Source: Dongia mobilis
Lineage (GTDB): Bacteria > Pseudomonadota > Alphaproteobacteria > Dongiales > Dongiaceae
NCBI RefSeq assembly: GCF_004363235.1
Contig: NZ_SNYW01000008.1
Coordinates: 372,001-436,000 of the forward strand
DNA length: 64,000 bases
Direction of reading: 5' to 3'
The translations under genes were made by a program, and so were the position numbers. Positions 35,818-44,310 of this stretch are shown here, piece after piece; the stretch's first letter is position 1; each line of letters begins with the position of its first letter. The notes under the pieces are model-generated. The model did no database searches, had not been told where the DNA came from, and was given only the letters and a program-made list of their open reading frames with translations.

Positions 35818-36285
35818 GCATGCCATGCAGCCCTGGGCGGGCAGCGGGCGCGGACCTTATAGCAAGCTTGCCAGTGCGTTGCAAAAGCCGGCCGTTTCAG
35901 AAGCCAAGCGGTCGGGCGCCGCTCAATTTGCCCAGCTGCCGTGCCACTGCCATTAGCGCAATGACTGGCGCCGCGGCGGCCGCAGGGCCCGATTACGGAC
36001 TGACTTGATGATCCGCAAAGCGCCCATTCGGATGTTTCCCGCTTGGTTGCCAAACCGGGAGGCCTGCGCGCCGCGTTGCCACCTCATGGTATCGCCCTTG
36101 CCGTCAGCGACCGGAAAAGTGGCGCCCGCCGGAGCGGACAGCCCGCAGGCCTTGCCGAACGATTGTGATCAGGCAAGATCTTCAACGGCAGCGAATCGGC
36201 CATCCTGGCCTGGGAAGGATAATGCCATCGCCCCTGGCCGGATGATCGCCTGCCAATGATGCGCTCTCGAACAAGGAACCGTCCC
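35818..36285. other. Non-coding gap upstream of the MscS gene
   Basis: 468 bp between the tRNA 5' end and the channel gene with no supported reading frame. The tRNA promoter must lie at its left end; I see no clear operator, hairpin or repeat. Confidence 0.55.
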
Positions 36286-37908
36286 ATGGCCCTCTGGCGT
36301 CACCTGGCATTCGCGGCACTCTGCGTGGTCATGCTCGGCCAGATCCTTGTTGCCGCGCCGGCGATTGCCCAGGAAGCGCCAACGGAGGTCGCCCCACCCC
36401 CGCCGGTCACGCTGACCTTCCTCAACCGCGAGATTATCACCTTCCGGGACTCGGTGGGTCCGCTGACGCCGCAGCAGCGCGCAGCACTCTCGCATCGCCG
36501 CCTGTCGGAAATCGACGACGCGCTGCTGGAAAATGAAATCGAGCTCGAACAGATCACCCTGGGCAACCGGACCGGGCTGGTTCTCACCCTGGACGGCCGA
36601 TTGCTGTTCGGGATTTCGCCGGGGGATATCGACCCCGAATTGCCGACCACAGTCGAAGAGCTTGCCCTCGACGCCCGGGAAAAGCTGAAGGAGGCCTTCT
36701 CGGCAAGGCTGGAGCAGCGCCGGCCGCAAGTTCTGGCGCGCGCGATCGGCTTCAGCATTGGCGCCGCGATCCTTTGCGTTGGCTTGATCTGGTTGGTCTG
36801 GTTGCTGCGCATCCATATCCTCGAATGGGTCAACGGTATCATCGCGCGCAGCATCGAGCGGGCAACCCATGCCGGTTTCGACTGGCGACGCTATGGCTAT
36901 GCCTTCACCGCCCGCATCGTGCAGTTGTTGACCACCTTCACGATTCTCCTGCTGGCCTATCTCTGGATTACCTTCGCCCTAAGCCAGTTCCCGGTCACCC
37001 AGCCGCTCGGCAGCCGGATGGGCGGTATCGTCCTGCAGCTGATCGAGGACCTCGGTGCCGGCATCCTCGATGCAATTCCAGGTATTCTGACGGTCGCCGT
37101 GATCATCGTGCTGGCCCAGGCGGTCAATCTGACCTTGGGCAATGTCATTCAGGCGGCCGAAGAACGCCGTCTCAGGGTGCCGCTGGTCGATCCGGAGACA
37201 GCGGGGGCTACGCGCAAGATCCTGCGCATCCTGATCTGGGGCATCGCCCTGGCGGTCGCCTATCCCTACATCCCCGGTTCCTCCAGTCTCGCCTTCCAGG
37301 GTCTTAGCGTTCTCTTCGGCCTCATGGTTTCGCTGGGTTCGACGGGCGTCGTCTCACAGATGATGAGCGGCACGGTCCTTGCTTATTCGCGATCGCTTCG
37401 CCCGGGCGATTACGTTCAGATCGATACGCATGAAGGCACCGTTTCGGAAGTCGGAGCGATATCCACCAAGCTCATCACCCCGAACAATGCGGAGGTGACC
37501 ATTCCAAACTCCGTTCTGGTCGAAAACACGGTCATCAACTATTCACAGCGCCTGGGGAACGGCGCCTCGCAGATTTCAACGAAGATCACCATCGGCTATG
37601 ACACGCCCTGGCGCCAGGTTCATGCCATGCTGCTGATGGCGGCCGAACGCGTGCCGCAGATCGCCGTCACGCCTGCACCCTACGTCTACCAGCGGGCCCT
37701 GACGGACTTCTATGTCGAATACGAACTATTTGCCGTGATCTCGACACCGGCCGAGCGCGTCCCGGCCCTCTCAGCTCTGCATGGGGCGATCCAAGACGTG
37801 TTCAACGAGTATGGCGTCCAGATCATGTCGCCGCAGTTCTACGAACAACCGCCGCAGCCGCTGGTCGTGCCGAAGGAACGCTGGTTCACTGCTCCGGCGA
37901 AGGAATAA
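36286..37908 (+). CDS. MscS-family mechanosensitive ion channel
   Basis: A 540-residue inner-membrane channel. A signal peptide (about 1-28, ending AIA) precedes a periplasmic domain of about 120 residues. Four or so membrane helices follow, the last being the pore-lining glycine/alanine-type helix (LSVLFGLMVSLGSTGVVSQMMSG). The cytoplasmic beta and alpha/beta domains carry SLRPGDYVQIDTHEGTVSEV and NAEVTIPNSVLVENTVINYS. It protects against osmotic downshock. The ATG at 36286 was chosen for its AAGGA site rather than an earlier ATG pair with none. Confidence 0.92.
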   Translation: MALWRHLAFAALCVVMLGQILVAAPAIAQEAPTEVAPPPPVTLTFLNREIITFRDSVGPLTPQQRAALSHRRLSEIDDALLENEIELEQITLGNRTGLVLTLDGRLLFGISPGDIDPELPTTVEELALDAREKLKEAFSARLEQRRPQVLARAIGFSIGAAILCVGLIWLVWLLRIHILEWVNGIIARSIERATHAGFDWRRYGYAFTARIVQLLTTFTILLLAYLWITFALSQFPVTQPLGSRMGGIVLQLIEDLGAGILDAIPGILTVAVIIVLAQAVNLTLGNVIQAAEERRLRVPLVDPETAGATRKILRILIWGIALAVAYPYIPGSSSLAFQGLSVLFGLMVSLGSTGVVSQMMSGTVLAYSRSLRPGDYVQIDTHEGTVSEVGAISTKLITPNNAEVTIPNSVLVENTVINYSQRLGNGASQISTKITIGYDTPWRQVHAMLLMAAERVPQIAVTPAPYVYQRALTDFYVEYELFAVISTPAERVPALSALHGAIQDVFNEYGVQIMSPQFYEQPPQPLVVPKERWFTAPAKE

Positions 37909-37967
37909 TTCCCCGGCACTGGATCGCCGGTGGTGGTCCTGCTTCTGGCGTTGCGAAAGCCGGGCGT

Positions 37968-38708
37968 TCAGGCGCCGGTCAATTCGCCCAGCCGTCGCCG
38001 TGGGCGGCCGGTCAGGTCGAAATTCTCCGGTGCGAGCCAAGCCTCGAAGCCGGCTCGCAGGCGGGGCCAGTCGCGGTCGGTGATGGCATACCAGGCGGTG
38101 TCGCGATTGCGGCCCTTGTAGATCACGGCCTGGCGAAAGGTTCCCTCATAGGTGAAACCGAGCCGCCTGGCCGCCGCCTGGGAGGGCGCGTTGAGGGCAT
38201 CGCACTTCCACTCGTAGCGGCGATAGCCAAGCTCGTCGAAAACCCGCCGCATCAGGAGGTACATCGCCTCGGTGGCGGCGCTGGTGCGCTGCAGGGCGGG
38301 GGCATAGGCGATATGCCCCACTTCGATGACGCCGTTGGCGGCATCGATCCGAAGGAAGCTGGCCACACCCCGCGCCTCGCCGCTGGCGCGGTCGATGATG
38401 GCATGAAAGAAGGGATCGGTCCTCGACGCCATGTCGGCGGCCCAGTTGCGATAGGCATCGAAATCGGCAAAGGGCCCATAGGGCATGTAGGTCCACATGG
38501 CGTCGCTGCGGTCGGCGGCATTGGCAGCAAACAGGTCTGCGGCATGGCGGCTTGGGTCTAGGCGCTCGATCCGGGCGAAGCGGCCCTCGATCGGCGTTAG
38601 CGGCGGCAGCGGCCGGGCCTGCCAGCCAGGTACCGGGAAACCGACCGGCTGGCCGAGCGCGTTGCAGATGGGGCCCTCGTCGGGCGACGTGGTTCCGGAT
38701 GTGGTCAC
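37968..38708 (-). CDS. GNAT acetyltransferase, RimJ/RimL type
   Basis: A 246-residue acetyltransferase of the Acetyltransf_3 type. The core runs from LPPLTPIEGRFARIERLD to AVIYKGRNRDTAWYAITD. It includes EVGHIAYAPALQRTSAATEAMYL (acetyl-CoA binding) and YRRYEWKCDALNAPSQAAARRLGF. The acceptor could be a protein N-terminus, an antibiotic or a small amine. The GTG at 38708 has a GGAG site 8 bases upstream, and the extension upstream of it is not family-like. Convergent with the MscS gene. Confidence 0.88.
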   Translation of the reverse strand: MTTSGTTSPDEGPICNALGQPVGFPVPGWQARPLPPLTPIEGRFARIERLDPSRHAADLFAANAADRSDAMWTYMPYGPFADFDAYRNWAADMASRTDPFFHAIIDRASGEARGVASFLRIDAANGVIEVGHIAYAPALQRTSAATEAMYLLMRRVFDELGYRRYEWKCDALNAPSQAAARRLGFTYEGTFRQAVIYKGRNRDTAWYAITDRDWPRLRAGFEAWLAPENFDLTGRPRRRLGELTGA

Positions 38709-38943
38709 GCTTGCAGCTCCTGATGGCAAATGCCGGCCCATCGGGACCGAATCTCCGGCGAAATCTAGCCGCCGTAGTGCAGCAATGCCATGGTTGGGAA
38801 TCCCGCCGCATGTGATGGCGGTCAATTTTCCGCGCAGGTCCGGCCCCTGGCGGCGGCGCACCTGTGAAGCCGGTCACTTGCCGCAACCCGGCCCATGGCC
38901 TAGTTGATGGACAACGCGACCATTAATGATGGGAGTCATCGTC

Positions 38944-39423
38944 ATGCGAACCCGACGAAACCAGGTTGAAACCGGGACCGGCTGCGCCGGCAGGGCCAAC
39001 CCGACCCGCCGCGGCCTGCAATTCGGCATCGCCTTCCTGGCGGCGACGCTTGCCGGCTGCGCCGCCCCGCAGGCGGCGACGACGCCAGGCGCGGCCCCGC
39101 TGGTGATCAGTCAGTCGACGGCAGAAGCGCTGCAGGAATATCTCGGCAAGCTGGATCCCATGCGACGCGGCGCCTTTGCCGTCAGCGTCGACGGCCGCAA
39201 CTCATATGGCGTCTACTGCCCGGAGATCAGCTGCCAGATCAACGTGTTCGGCGGCACCGCGCTGTCGCAATGCCGGAGCCTCAGCGGCCAGGAATGCCGG
39301 CTGCTCTACGTCGCCATGGAACCGCGCATCGCCTTTACCGTCGCTACGGCCAAGGGTCCCGCCGGCAAGCATGGCCTGAAGCGCGCCCGGCCGCTCGATG
39401 AATTGCCGGCATTCAGGGAATAG
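38944..39423 (+). CDS. Small lipoprotein, unknown function
   Basis: A 159-residue protein with a basic n-region, a hydrophobic stretch and a lipobox (TLAGC, lipidated Cys at about 39). The mature part contains four cysteines (YCPEISC, QCRSLSGQEC) that could form two disulfides in the periplasm. GGGAG precedes the ATG. No family is recognised. Alone between a GNAT gene and a convergent solute-binding-protein gene. Confidence 0.7.
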   Translation: MRTRRNQVETGTGCAGRANPTRRGLQFGIAFLAATLAGCAAPQAATTPGAAPLVISQSTAEALQEYLGKLDPMRRGAFAVSVDGRNSYGVYCPEISCQINVFGGTALSQCRSLSGQECRLLYVAMEPRIAFTVATAKGPAGKHGLKRARPLDELPAFRE

Positions 39424-39428
39424 TCCCC

Positions 39429-39458
39429 GGGGCGGGGGCGACCGGTCGTCTCCGCCCC
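39429..39458. terminator. Bidirectional hairpin between convergent genes
   Basis: GGGGCGG (39429-39435) pairs with CCGCCCC (39452-39458), and the stem continues inward through CGAC/GTCG with two G-T pairs. It lies exactly between the two convergent stop codons. There is no T-run, so the call as a terminator is tentative. Confidence 0.5.
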
Positions 39459-39471
39459 GATCCGCCTTGCC

Positions 39472-40572
39472 CTAGTTGCGCTGGCCCGCGCGCCCGGATC
39501 GGATTGCCAGCAGGATGTCGCTCAGGGCGCCATCCGGCGCCGCCCGCAGGACCGGCTCGGGCGCGCCGGTCAGCAGCAGGTTGATGGTGCGGTCATAGGC
39601 GGTCATATCGAGCCGGCCAGTGACCTCGCCATCGGTCGGCAGGGCCGCGGCAATCCCGCCCAGCGCCTCGGCGATCACCGCCCCGCCGATTTCGGCATTC
39701 TCGGGCAGGCCGGCCAGCAGCCTCTCCGCCTCGCGCGGATTGTCGAGCACGACCTGCCAGCCTCGGAGCGCAGCCGATAGAAAGCGCGCATAGGCATCGA
39801 CCCGCACCGGGTCGGCAAGCGCCTCGCGCCGGACGTAGAGCCCGTCTTCGAGCACGCCGAGGCCGAGCTCCTCATATTGCCAGGTGACCAGCCGGGCGCG
39901 CTCCTCGCCCAGTGCCGCCAGTTGCATGGGGGCAAGATAGGTGGTGGTCGTCATGCAATCGGCCTCGCCAGCCAGGAACAGCTCCGCATCCTGTCCCTGG
40001 CGCAGCACGGTGACACCGCCACCGCTGGCGAAATAGCTGAGACCGAGGCGGTTGAGCCAGGCATAGAAGGAGCTTTCCCACCCGCCCAGCCAGACGCCGA
40101 CATTCTCGCCCGCCAGTTTTCCCGGCTGGTCGATCGCCGGCCGGCAGACCAGGCTGAGGGTCGCGCGCTGGAACAACTGCGCCACATGCACGACATCGCG
40201 GCCTTCAGCGCGGGCGCGCAGGGCTGCCGGCATGATGTCGATGGCAAGGTCCGTATTGCCCTCGTCCAGGCGCACCACCGGCGATTGCCCGGGAGCGGAT
40301 TGCTGCAGCACGACGTCGATCCCGGCGGCGGTGAAATAGCCGCGCCGCGCCGCCAGCAGCAGGCCTATATGGCGCAGGCCGGGCCCGGGCGGCAGCTGCA
40401 CCGAGACGACCGGGCGTGCCGCCTGGGCAATGGCGGTCTCGGCCATTTCGGGCGATTGCGCCGAGGCAGGAGAGGCGGGCAGGATCGCCAGCGAGAGCGC
40501 CGTCAGGCAGGTCCCGAGCAAGGCCAAGGCGGGCCGGGTGCAGAATATGCGGTTAGTCGGATGCTGGGGCAT
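39472..40572 (-). CDS. ABC transporter substrate-binding protein, NMT1/THI5-like
   Basis: A 366-residue periplasmic binding protein. A signal peptide (about 1-39, ending ASA) precedes an NMT1-type fold (GLRHIGLLLAARRGYFTAAGI, then GNTDLAIDIMPAALRARAEGRDVVHVAQ). Such proteins bind thiamine precursors, sulfonates, or nitrogenous compounds. No permease or ATPase gene adjoins. It is divergent from the hydroxyproline-dehydratase-like gene over 141 bp, so a proline-derived ligand is one guess. The frame runs on upstream across that gene but is not coding there. Confidence 0.82.
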   Translation of the reverse strand: MPQHPTNRIFCTRPALALLGTCLTALSLAILPASPASAQSPEMAETAIAQAARPVVSVQLPPGPGLRHIGLLLAARRGYFTAAGIDVVLQQSAPGQSPVVRLDEGNTDLAIDIMPAALRARAEGRDVVHVAQLFQRATLSLVCRPAIDQPGKLAGENVGVWLGGWESSFYAWLNRLGLSYFASGGGVTVLRQGQDAELFLAGEADCMTTTTYLAPMQLAALGEERARLVTWQYEELGLGVLEDGLYVRREALADPVRVDAYARFLSAALRGWQVVLDNPREAERLLAGLPENAEIGGAVIAEALGGIAAALPTDGEVTGRLDMTAYDRTINLLLTGAPEPVLRAAPDGALSDILLAIRSGRAGQRN

Positions 40573-40713
40573 GGTCCGGTCGGTTGCAGGGCGGCGCCCC
40601 GGCGCGTGGCGCGGGCTTGCGCCGGGACCGGATTTCAGACTACAGGCGATTGGGCCGGACGCGAAAGCGCAAACCGGCCAAGGCGGACATGGTTCGAGGC
40701 GACGGAGTTGGGC

Positions 40714-41739
40714 GTGTCGGAATCCGGCAGGATCGAAGCAGGCGACATTCATACGGTCGAGATGCATACCGGCGGCGAGCCGGTACGCATCGTGACGGCT
40801 GGCTATCCCGAGATTCCCGGCCGCACCATCCTGGAGAAACGACGCTATGCCCGCGACCATCTCGACCATCTGCGCCGGCGCCTGATGTTCGAGCCGCGCG
40901 GCCATTACGACATGTACGGCGTCCTCCCCGTCGCGCCGGACATTCCGGGTGTCGATATGGCGGTGCTGTTCATCCATAACGAGGGCTACAGCACCATGTG
41001 CGGCCATGCCACGATCGCCCTCGGCCGCTATGCGCTGGATCAGGGTATCATTCAGCCGGAAGGCGACGGCTTTGCCCGGCTTCGGCTGCAATGTCCCTGC
41101 GGCCTGGTCGAGGTAACGGTGGCGGCACGGGGACCCGAGCAGGGCCGCGTCAGTTTCGTCAGCGTGCCGGCCTTCGCCTTCGCGCTCGATTGCGCGGTCG
41201 AGGTGCCGGGCCATGGCCGGGTGCTGCTGGATATCGGCTATGGCGGCGCCTTTTACGCAATCCTGCCGGCGGCGGCCTTTGGCCTTGATGTCCGGGGCGC
41301 GCGTACGCGCGACCTGGTGGCTGCCGCTGCAGCCGTTACAGAGGCGGTGAAAAAGGCCGTGGCGCTGGATCATCCCGACGATGCAGATCTCGCTTTCCTC
41401 TATGGCACCATCCTGACCGATGGCGGTGATGGCAAGGCGGCGCCATCGGCCAATATCTGCGTCTTTGCCGCCGAGGAGGTCGACCGCTCGCCCACAGGCA
41501 GCGGCGTCACCGCGCGCCTTGCCCTGATGGCGGCGCGCGGGCAGGTGGCGGATGGCGAATGGCGCCGGTTCGAAAGCGTCACCGGCGCGCTGTTCGACGG
41601 TCGCGTCGTCGGCCATGAGACGAGCGGCCGCTTCGATTGCATCCGCGCCGAGGTGGCGGGACGCGCCTACTATACCGGCCGGGCGGTCTTCACCGCAGAG
41701 GCCGACGATCCGCTCAAGGACGGGTTCCTGCTGTCATGA
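40714..41739 (+). CDS. Proline racemase family; probable trans-3-hydroxy-L-proline dehydratase
   Basis: A 341-residue enzyme of the proline racemase fold. The first catalytic position is Cys96 in TMCGHATIALG. The second, cysteine in true racemases and epimerases, is Thr261 in DRSPTGSGVTA. The Cys/Thr pair marks trans-3-hydroxy-L-proline dehydratase, which makes pyrroline-2-carboxylate on the way to proline. The substrate-gripping EMHTGGEPVRI start is present. The start is a GTG with ACGGAG 6 bases upstream. The stop overlaps the gpsA start (ATGA). Confidence 0.88.
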   Translation: MSESGRIEAGDIHTVEMHTGGEPVRIVTAGYPEIPGRTILEKRRYARDHLDHLRRRLMFEPRGHYDMYGVLPVAPDIPGVDMAVLFIHNEGYSTMCGHATIALGRYALDQGIIQPEGDGFARLRLQCPCGLVEVTVAARGPEQGRVSFVSVPAFAFALDCAVEVPGHGRVLLDIGYGGAFYAILPAAAFGLDVRGARTRDLVAAAAAVTEAVKKAVALDHPDDADLAFLYGTILTDGGDGKAAPSANICVFAAEEVDRSPTGSGVTARLALMAARGQVADGEWRRFESVTGALFDGRVVGHETSGRFDCIRAEVAGRAYYTGRAVFTAEADDPLKDGFLLS

Positions 41740-42731
41740 CCCTTGCACAGGTTTCCGTCATCGGCGCCGGTGCCTGGGGCACGGCGCTGGCCCTTATCGC
41801 GACAAGGGGCGGCTGCCGCGCCTTCCTTCATGCCCGCCGCCCGGAACTGGCGGCCACCATCGCGGCGACGCGGTGCAATGCCGCCTATCTTCCCGATATC
41901 GAATTGCCGGCGGAACTTGCCGTGACGGCCGATTTTGCCGCGGCGCTGGATGCCGATGCCGTGCTCTATGCCCAGCCGGCGCAGCACTTCCGCGCCTTCT
42001 GCCAGAAGGCGCGCCCGCTCTGGCGGATCGGCGCGCCGCTGGTCCTCTGTGCCAAGGGAATCGAGCAGGAGAGCGGCCTGCTGCTGCACGAGATCGCGGC
42101 CGAGGCCCTGCCGGGCGTTGCAGTCGCCGCCCTCTCCGGGCCCAGTTTCGCGATCGATGTGGCGCGCGGCCTGCCGACCGCCATTGCCATCGCCGCACCC
42201 GATGGTGCCCTGGTCGAGCGCCTGATGCGAAGCCTCAGCCACGGCGCGCTGCGGCCCTATGGTTCGGAGGACCTGGTCGGGACCGAGGTCGCGGGCGCGG
42301 TGAAGAACGTCTATGCCATCGCCTGCGGCCTCGCCATCGGTGCCGGGCTCGGCGACAATGCCCGCGCGGCCCTCATCACAAGGGGCCTCGCCGAGGTGAC
42401 GCGCCTGGCGCTCGCCAAGGGCGGTCGGCAGGAGACGCTGATGGGCCTCGCCGGCCTCGGCGATCTGGTGCTCACCTGCTCCAGCCCGAAATCGCGCAAC
42501 ATGTCGCTCGGCATCGAGATGGGGCAGGGGCGCCCGCTCGCCGATATCCTGGCCGGCCGCCGCAGCGTCGCCGAGGGCGTCACCACGGCGCCGGCCGTCC
42601 TGGCGCTGGCACGGCAATTGGGCGTAGAGATGCCGATTGCGGCTTCGGTCGAGCGCATTCTCCATGGCGGCGGCAGCCTCGCCGCCGAAGCGGAAAATCT
42701 GCTGGCGCGGCCGCTCAAGCGGGAGAGTTGA
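41736..42731 (+). CDS. gpsA: NAD(P)-dependent glycerol-3-phosphate dehydrogenase
   Basis: A 331-residue cytoplasmic enzyme reducing dihydroxyacetone phosphate to sn-glycerol 3-phosphate for phospholipid synthesis. The dinucleotide-binding GAGAWG motif is at 10-15. Substrate and catalytic motifs LCAKGIE, ALSGPSFA and the lysine of EVAGAVKNVYAIACG are intact, as is GLGDLVLTCSSPKSRN. It is translationally coupled to the dehydratase gene, an unusual partner for this essential gene, which in many alphaproteobacteria follows tsaD. Confidence 0.95.
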   Translation: MTLAQVSVIGAGAWGTALALIATRGGCRAFLHARRPELAATIAATRCNAAYLPDIELPAELAVTADFAAALDADAVLYAQPAQHFRAFCQKARPLWRIGAPLVLCAKGIEQESGLLLHEIAAEALPGVAVAALSGPSFAIDVARGLPTAIAIAAPDGALVERLMRSLSHGALRPYGSEDLVGTEVAGAVKNVYAIACGLAIGAGLGDNARAALITRGLAEVTRLALAKGGRQETLMGLAGLGDLVLTCSSPKSRNMSLGIEMGQGRPLADILAGRRSVAEGVTTAPAVLALARQLGVEMPIAASVERILHGGGSLAAEAENLLARPLKRES

Positions 42732-42859
42732 GCGACCCGGGACGCTTCGGGCGCGCCGGCTGATCGCGGGAGGATTGAGGCGGGGGCGGCGATCGGTGAC
42801 AATGTTTGGCGGGCGGGCAGCGGCAGGCCCGAGTCGCGGCAACGGCAAAAGGAAGCGAC

Positions 42860-43294
42860 ATGAGCGTCACCCTCGACAAGATCCTGTGCGCGACCGACGG
42901 ATCGGCCCCGGCCCAGAAGACCGTGGTCTTTGCCGTCGAGCTTGCCCAGCGCCTCGCGCTGCCCCTGAGTTTCATCACCATCACTGACCCCAAGGACGAC
43001 CCGGCGCCGATCGTCTGGGATGCGGAAGCGATCCATGCCGGCCGCCTGCCGCCCGACCGGGCATTGCTGGAGGCGCTCCAGGTGGCGCTGAAGGCCGGCA
43101 TCCGCCGCATCGCCGCGGTGCGGGCGCCCGGCGATGAAATCGCCCAGGCGATCGTCGCCTATGCCGAGACCAACTCCTATCACCACATCGTCATGGGTTC
43201 GGAAGGGCGCACCGGCGCCAAGCGGCTGCTCCTCGGCTCGGTTGCGGCCGACGTGGTGAACCTCGCCCATTGCCCGGTCACGATCGTCCGGTAG
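42860..43294 (+). CDS. Universal stress protein (UspA family)
   Basis: A 144-residue single-domain Usp protein. KILCATDGSAPAQKTVVFA forms the first strand and loop. The ATP-binding GSEGRTGAKRLLLGSVAADVV motif near 110-130 follows the GxxG(9)GS pattern of ATP-binding members. AAAGGAAG precedes the ATG. It probably dimerises and acts in stress survival; no partner is evident nearby. Confidence 0.92.
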   Translation: MSVTLDKILCATDGSAPAQKTVVFAVELAQRLALPLSFITITDPKDDPAPIVWDAEAIHAGRLPPDRALLEALQVALKAGIRRIAAVRAPGDEIAQAIVAYAETNSYHHIVMGSEGRTGAKRLLLGSVAADVVNLAHCPVTIVR

Positions 43295-43641
43295 GCGAAG
43301 CGCCGCCAGTCGAAGCGTCGGCAGTCACCGCGGCAACATGCAATTGTCATCGGCCTGCCCGCAGATTTTTATGGATTTGGCGGCCGCCTTGCCCTATATC
43401 GCCCTACATCTGCAACAGCCGGAAGGCTCGTTCGATGTGCAACCTCAGTCTCCGACGACGATCGCTGACCACCGCTGACGGCATGGCCGGGCGGGTGGCG
43501 GTATCGGCTGTGCGCGAGGCCTAGGGTTGCAAGGGTGCGGGACGGGGTCCCACAGGCACCCGAGAGATCCGAAGCGGAAGGCAAGGCCGGTACCCGGTCC
43601 TGCCCAAAAACGAGAACCGCTTCATCCAAGGATCTCCATCG
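43295..43641. other. Non-coding gap between uspA-like and GNAT genes
   Basis: 347 bp with no supported gene. It contains one GCCAGTCGAA copy (43305-43314) like that upstream of sbmA and otherwise nothing I recognise. Confidence 0.55.
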
Positions 43642-44265
43642 ATGAACCAGAGCAATACCTCGCAGTTTGCGTTCACCATCAAGCCTGAATCCGCCGCGCT
43701 GGCCGCCGGCGTCGAGCAGTTGCTCGACGCGGTGTTCGGGCGAGCGCGGTTCGACAAGGCTTCCTATCTCTACCGCGTCGGCGTCGAGCCGGTGGCGGAA
43801 CTTTCCTGGATCGCCGAACACCGCGGCGAGATCGTGGGCACGATCCGCTATTGGCCGATCCATATCGGGCCCGAGGCCCATCCCGCCCTGCTGCTGGGGC
43901 CGCTCGGCATCGCCCCCCGCCTCGCCGGCAAGGGGATCGGCCGCACGCTAACCTTCCGCACCCTCGAGATCGCGGCCGAGCTGGGCCACGATCTGGTGCT
44001 GCTGGTGGGCGATGTCGACTATTACAAGCGCTTCGGCTTCGTACCGGCGGCCCCCCACGGCTTCGTCATGCCGGGCGAAGCGCGGCCGGAGCGCCTGCAG
44101 GTGGCACCGCTGAAACGCGGCCTCCTCGGCCAGGTTCAGGGCGAGATCCGCCATGTCCACGGCCTGGAGCCGGCGGCCATCGCCAGCGGCATCCAGAGTC
44201 CGCTGACGGCGATCTTTGCCAGCCAGGCCGCAATGCCAGGGCAGCAGCCTCTCGACCAGCACTGA
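43642..44265 (+). CDS. GNAT N-acetyltransferase, YhbS-like
   Basis: A 207-residue acetyltransferase. The acetyl-CoA-binding core is LGPLGIAPRLAGKGIGRTL (about 90-108), followed by VLLVGDVDYYKRFGFVPAA, typical of the YhbS/AAC-like branch. About 35 residues after the core are unassigned. The substrate is unknown. It is monocistronic, convergent with the protease gene. Confidence 0.88.
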   Translation: MNQSNTSQFAFTIKPESAALAAGVEQLLDAVFGRARFDKASYLYRVGVEPVAELSWIAEHRGEIVGTIRYWPIHIGPEAHPALLLGPLGIAPRLAGKGIGRTLTFRTLEIAAELGHDLVLLVGDVDYYKRFGFVPAAPHGFVMPGEARPERLQVAPLKRGLLGQVQGEIRHVHGLEPAAIASGIQSPLTAIFASQAAMPGQQPLDQH

Positions 44266-44310
44266 TGCCGCGACCGGCGCCGGTGACTGCGCCAGTGACT
44301 GCGCCGGCCA

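Noticed and set aside
40573-41616. N-terminal extension of the NMT1-type binding protein
   Set aside because: It would lie antisense to the hydroxyproline dehydratase gene. The signal peptide starting at 40572 gives a normal-length protein.
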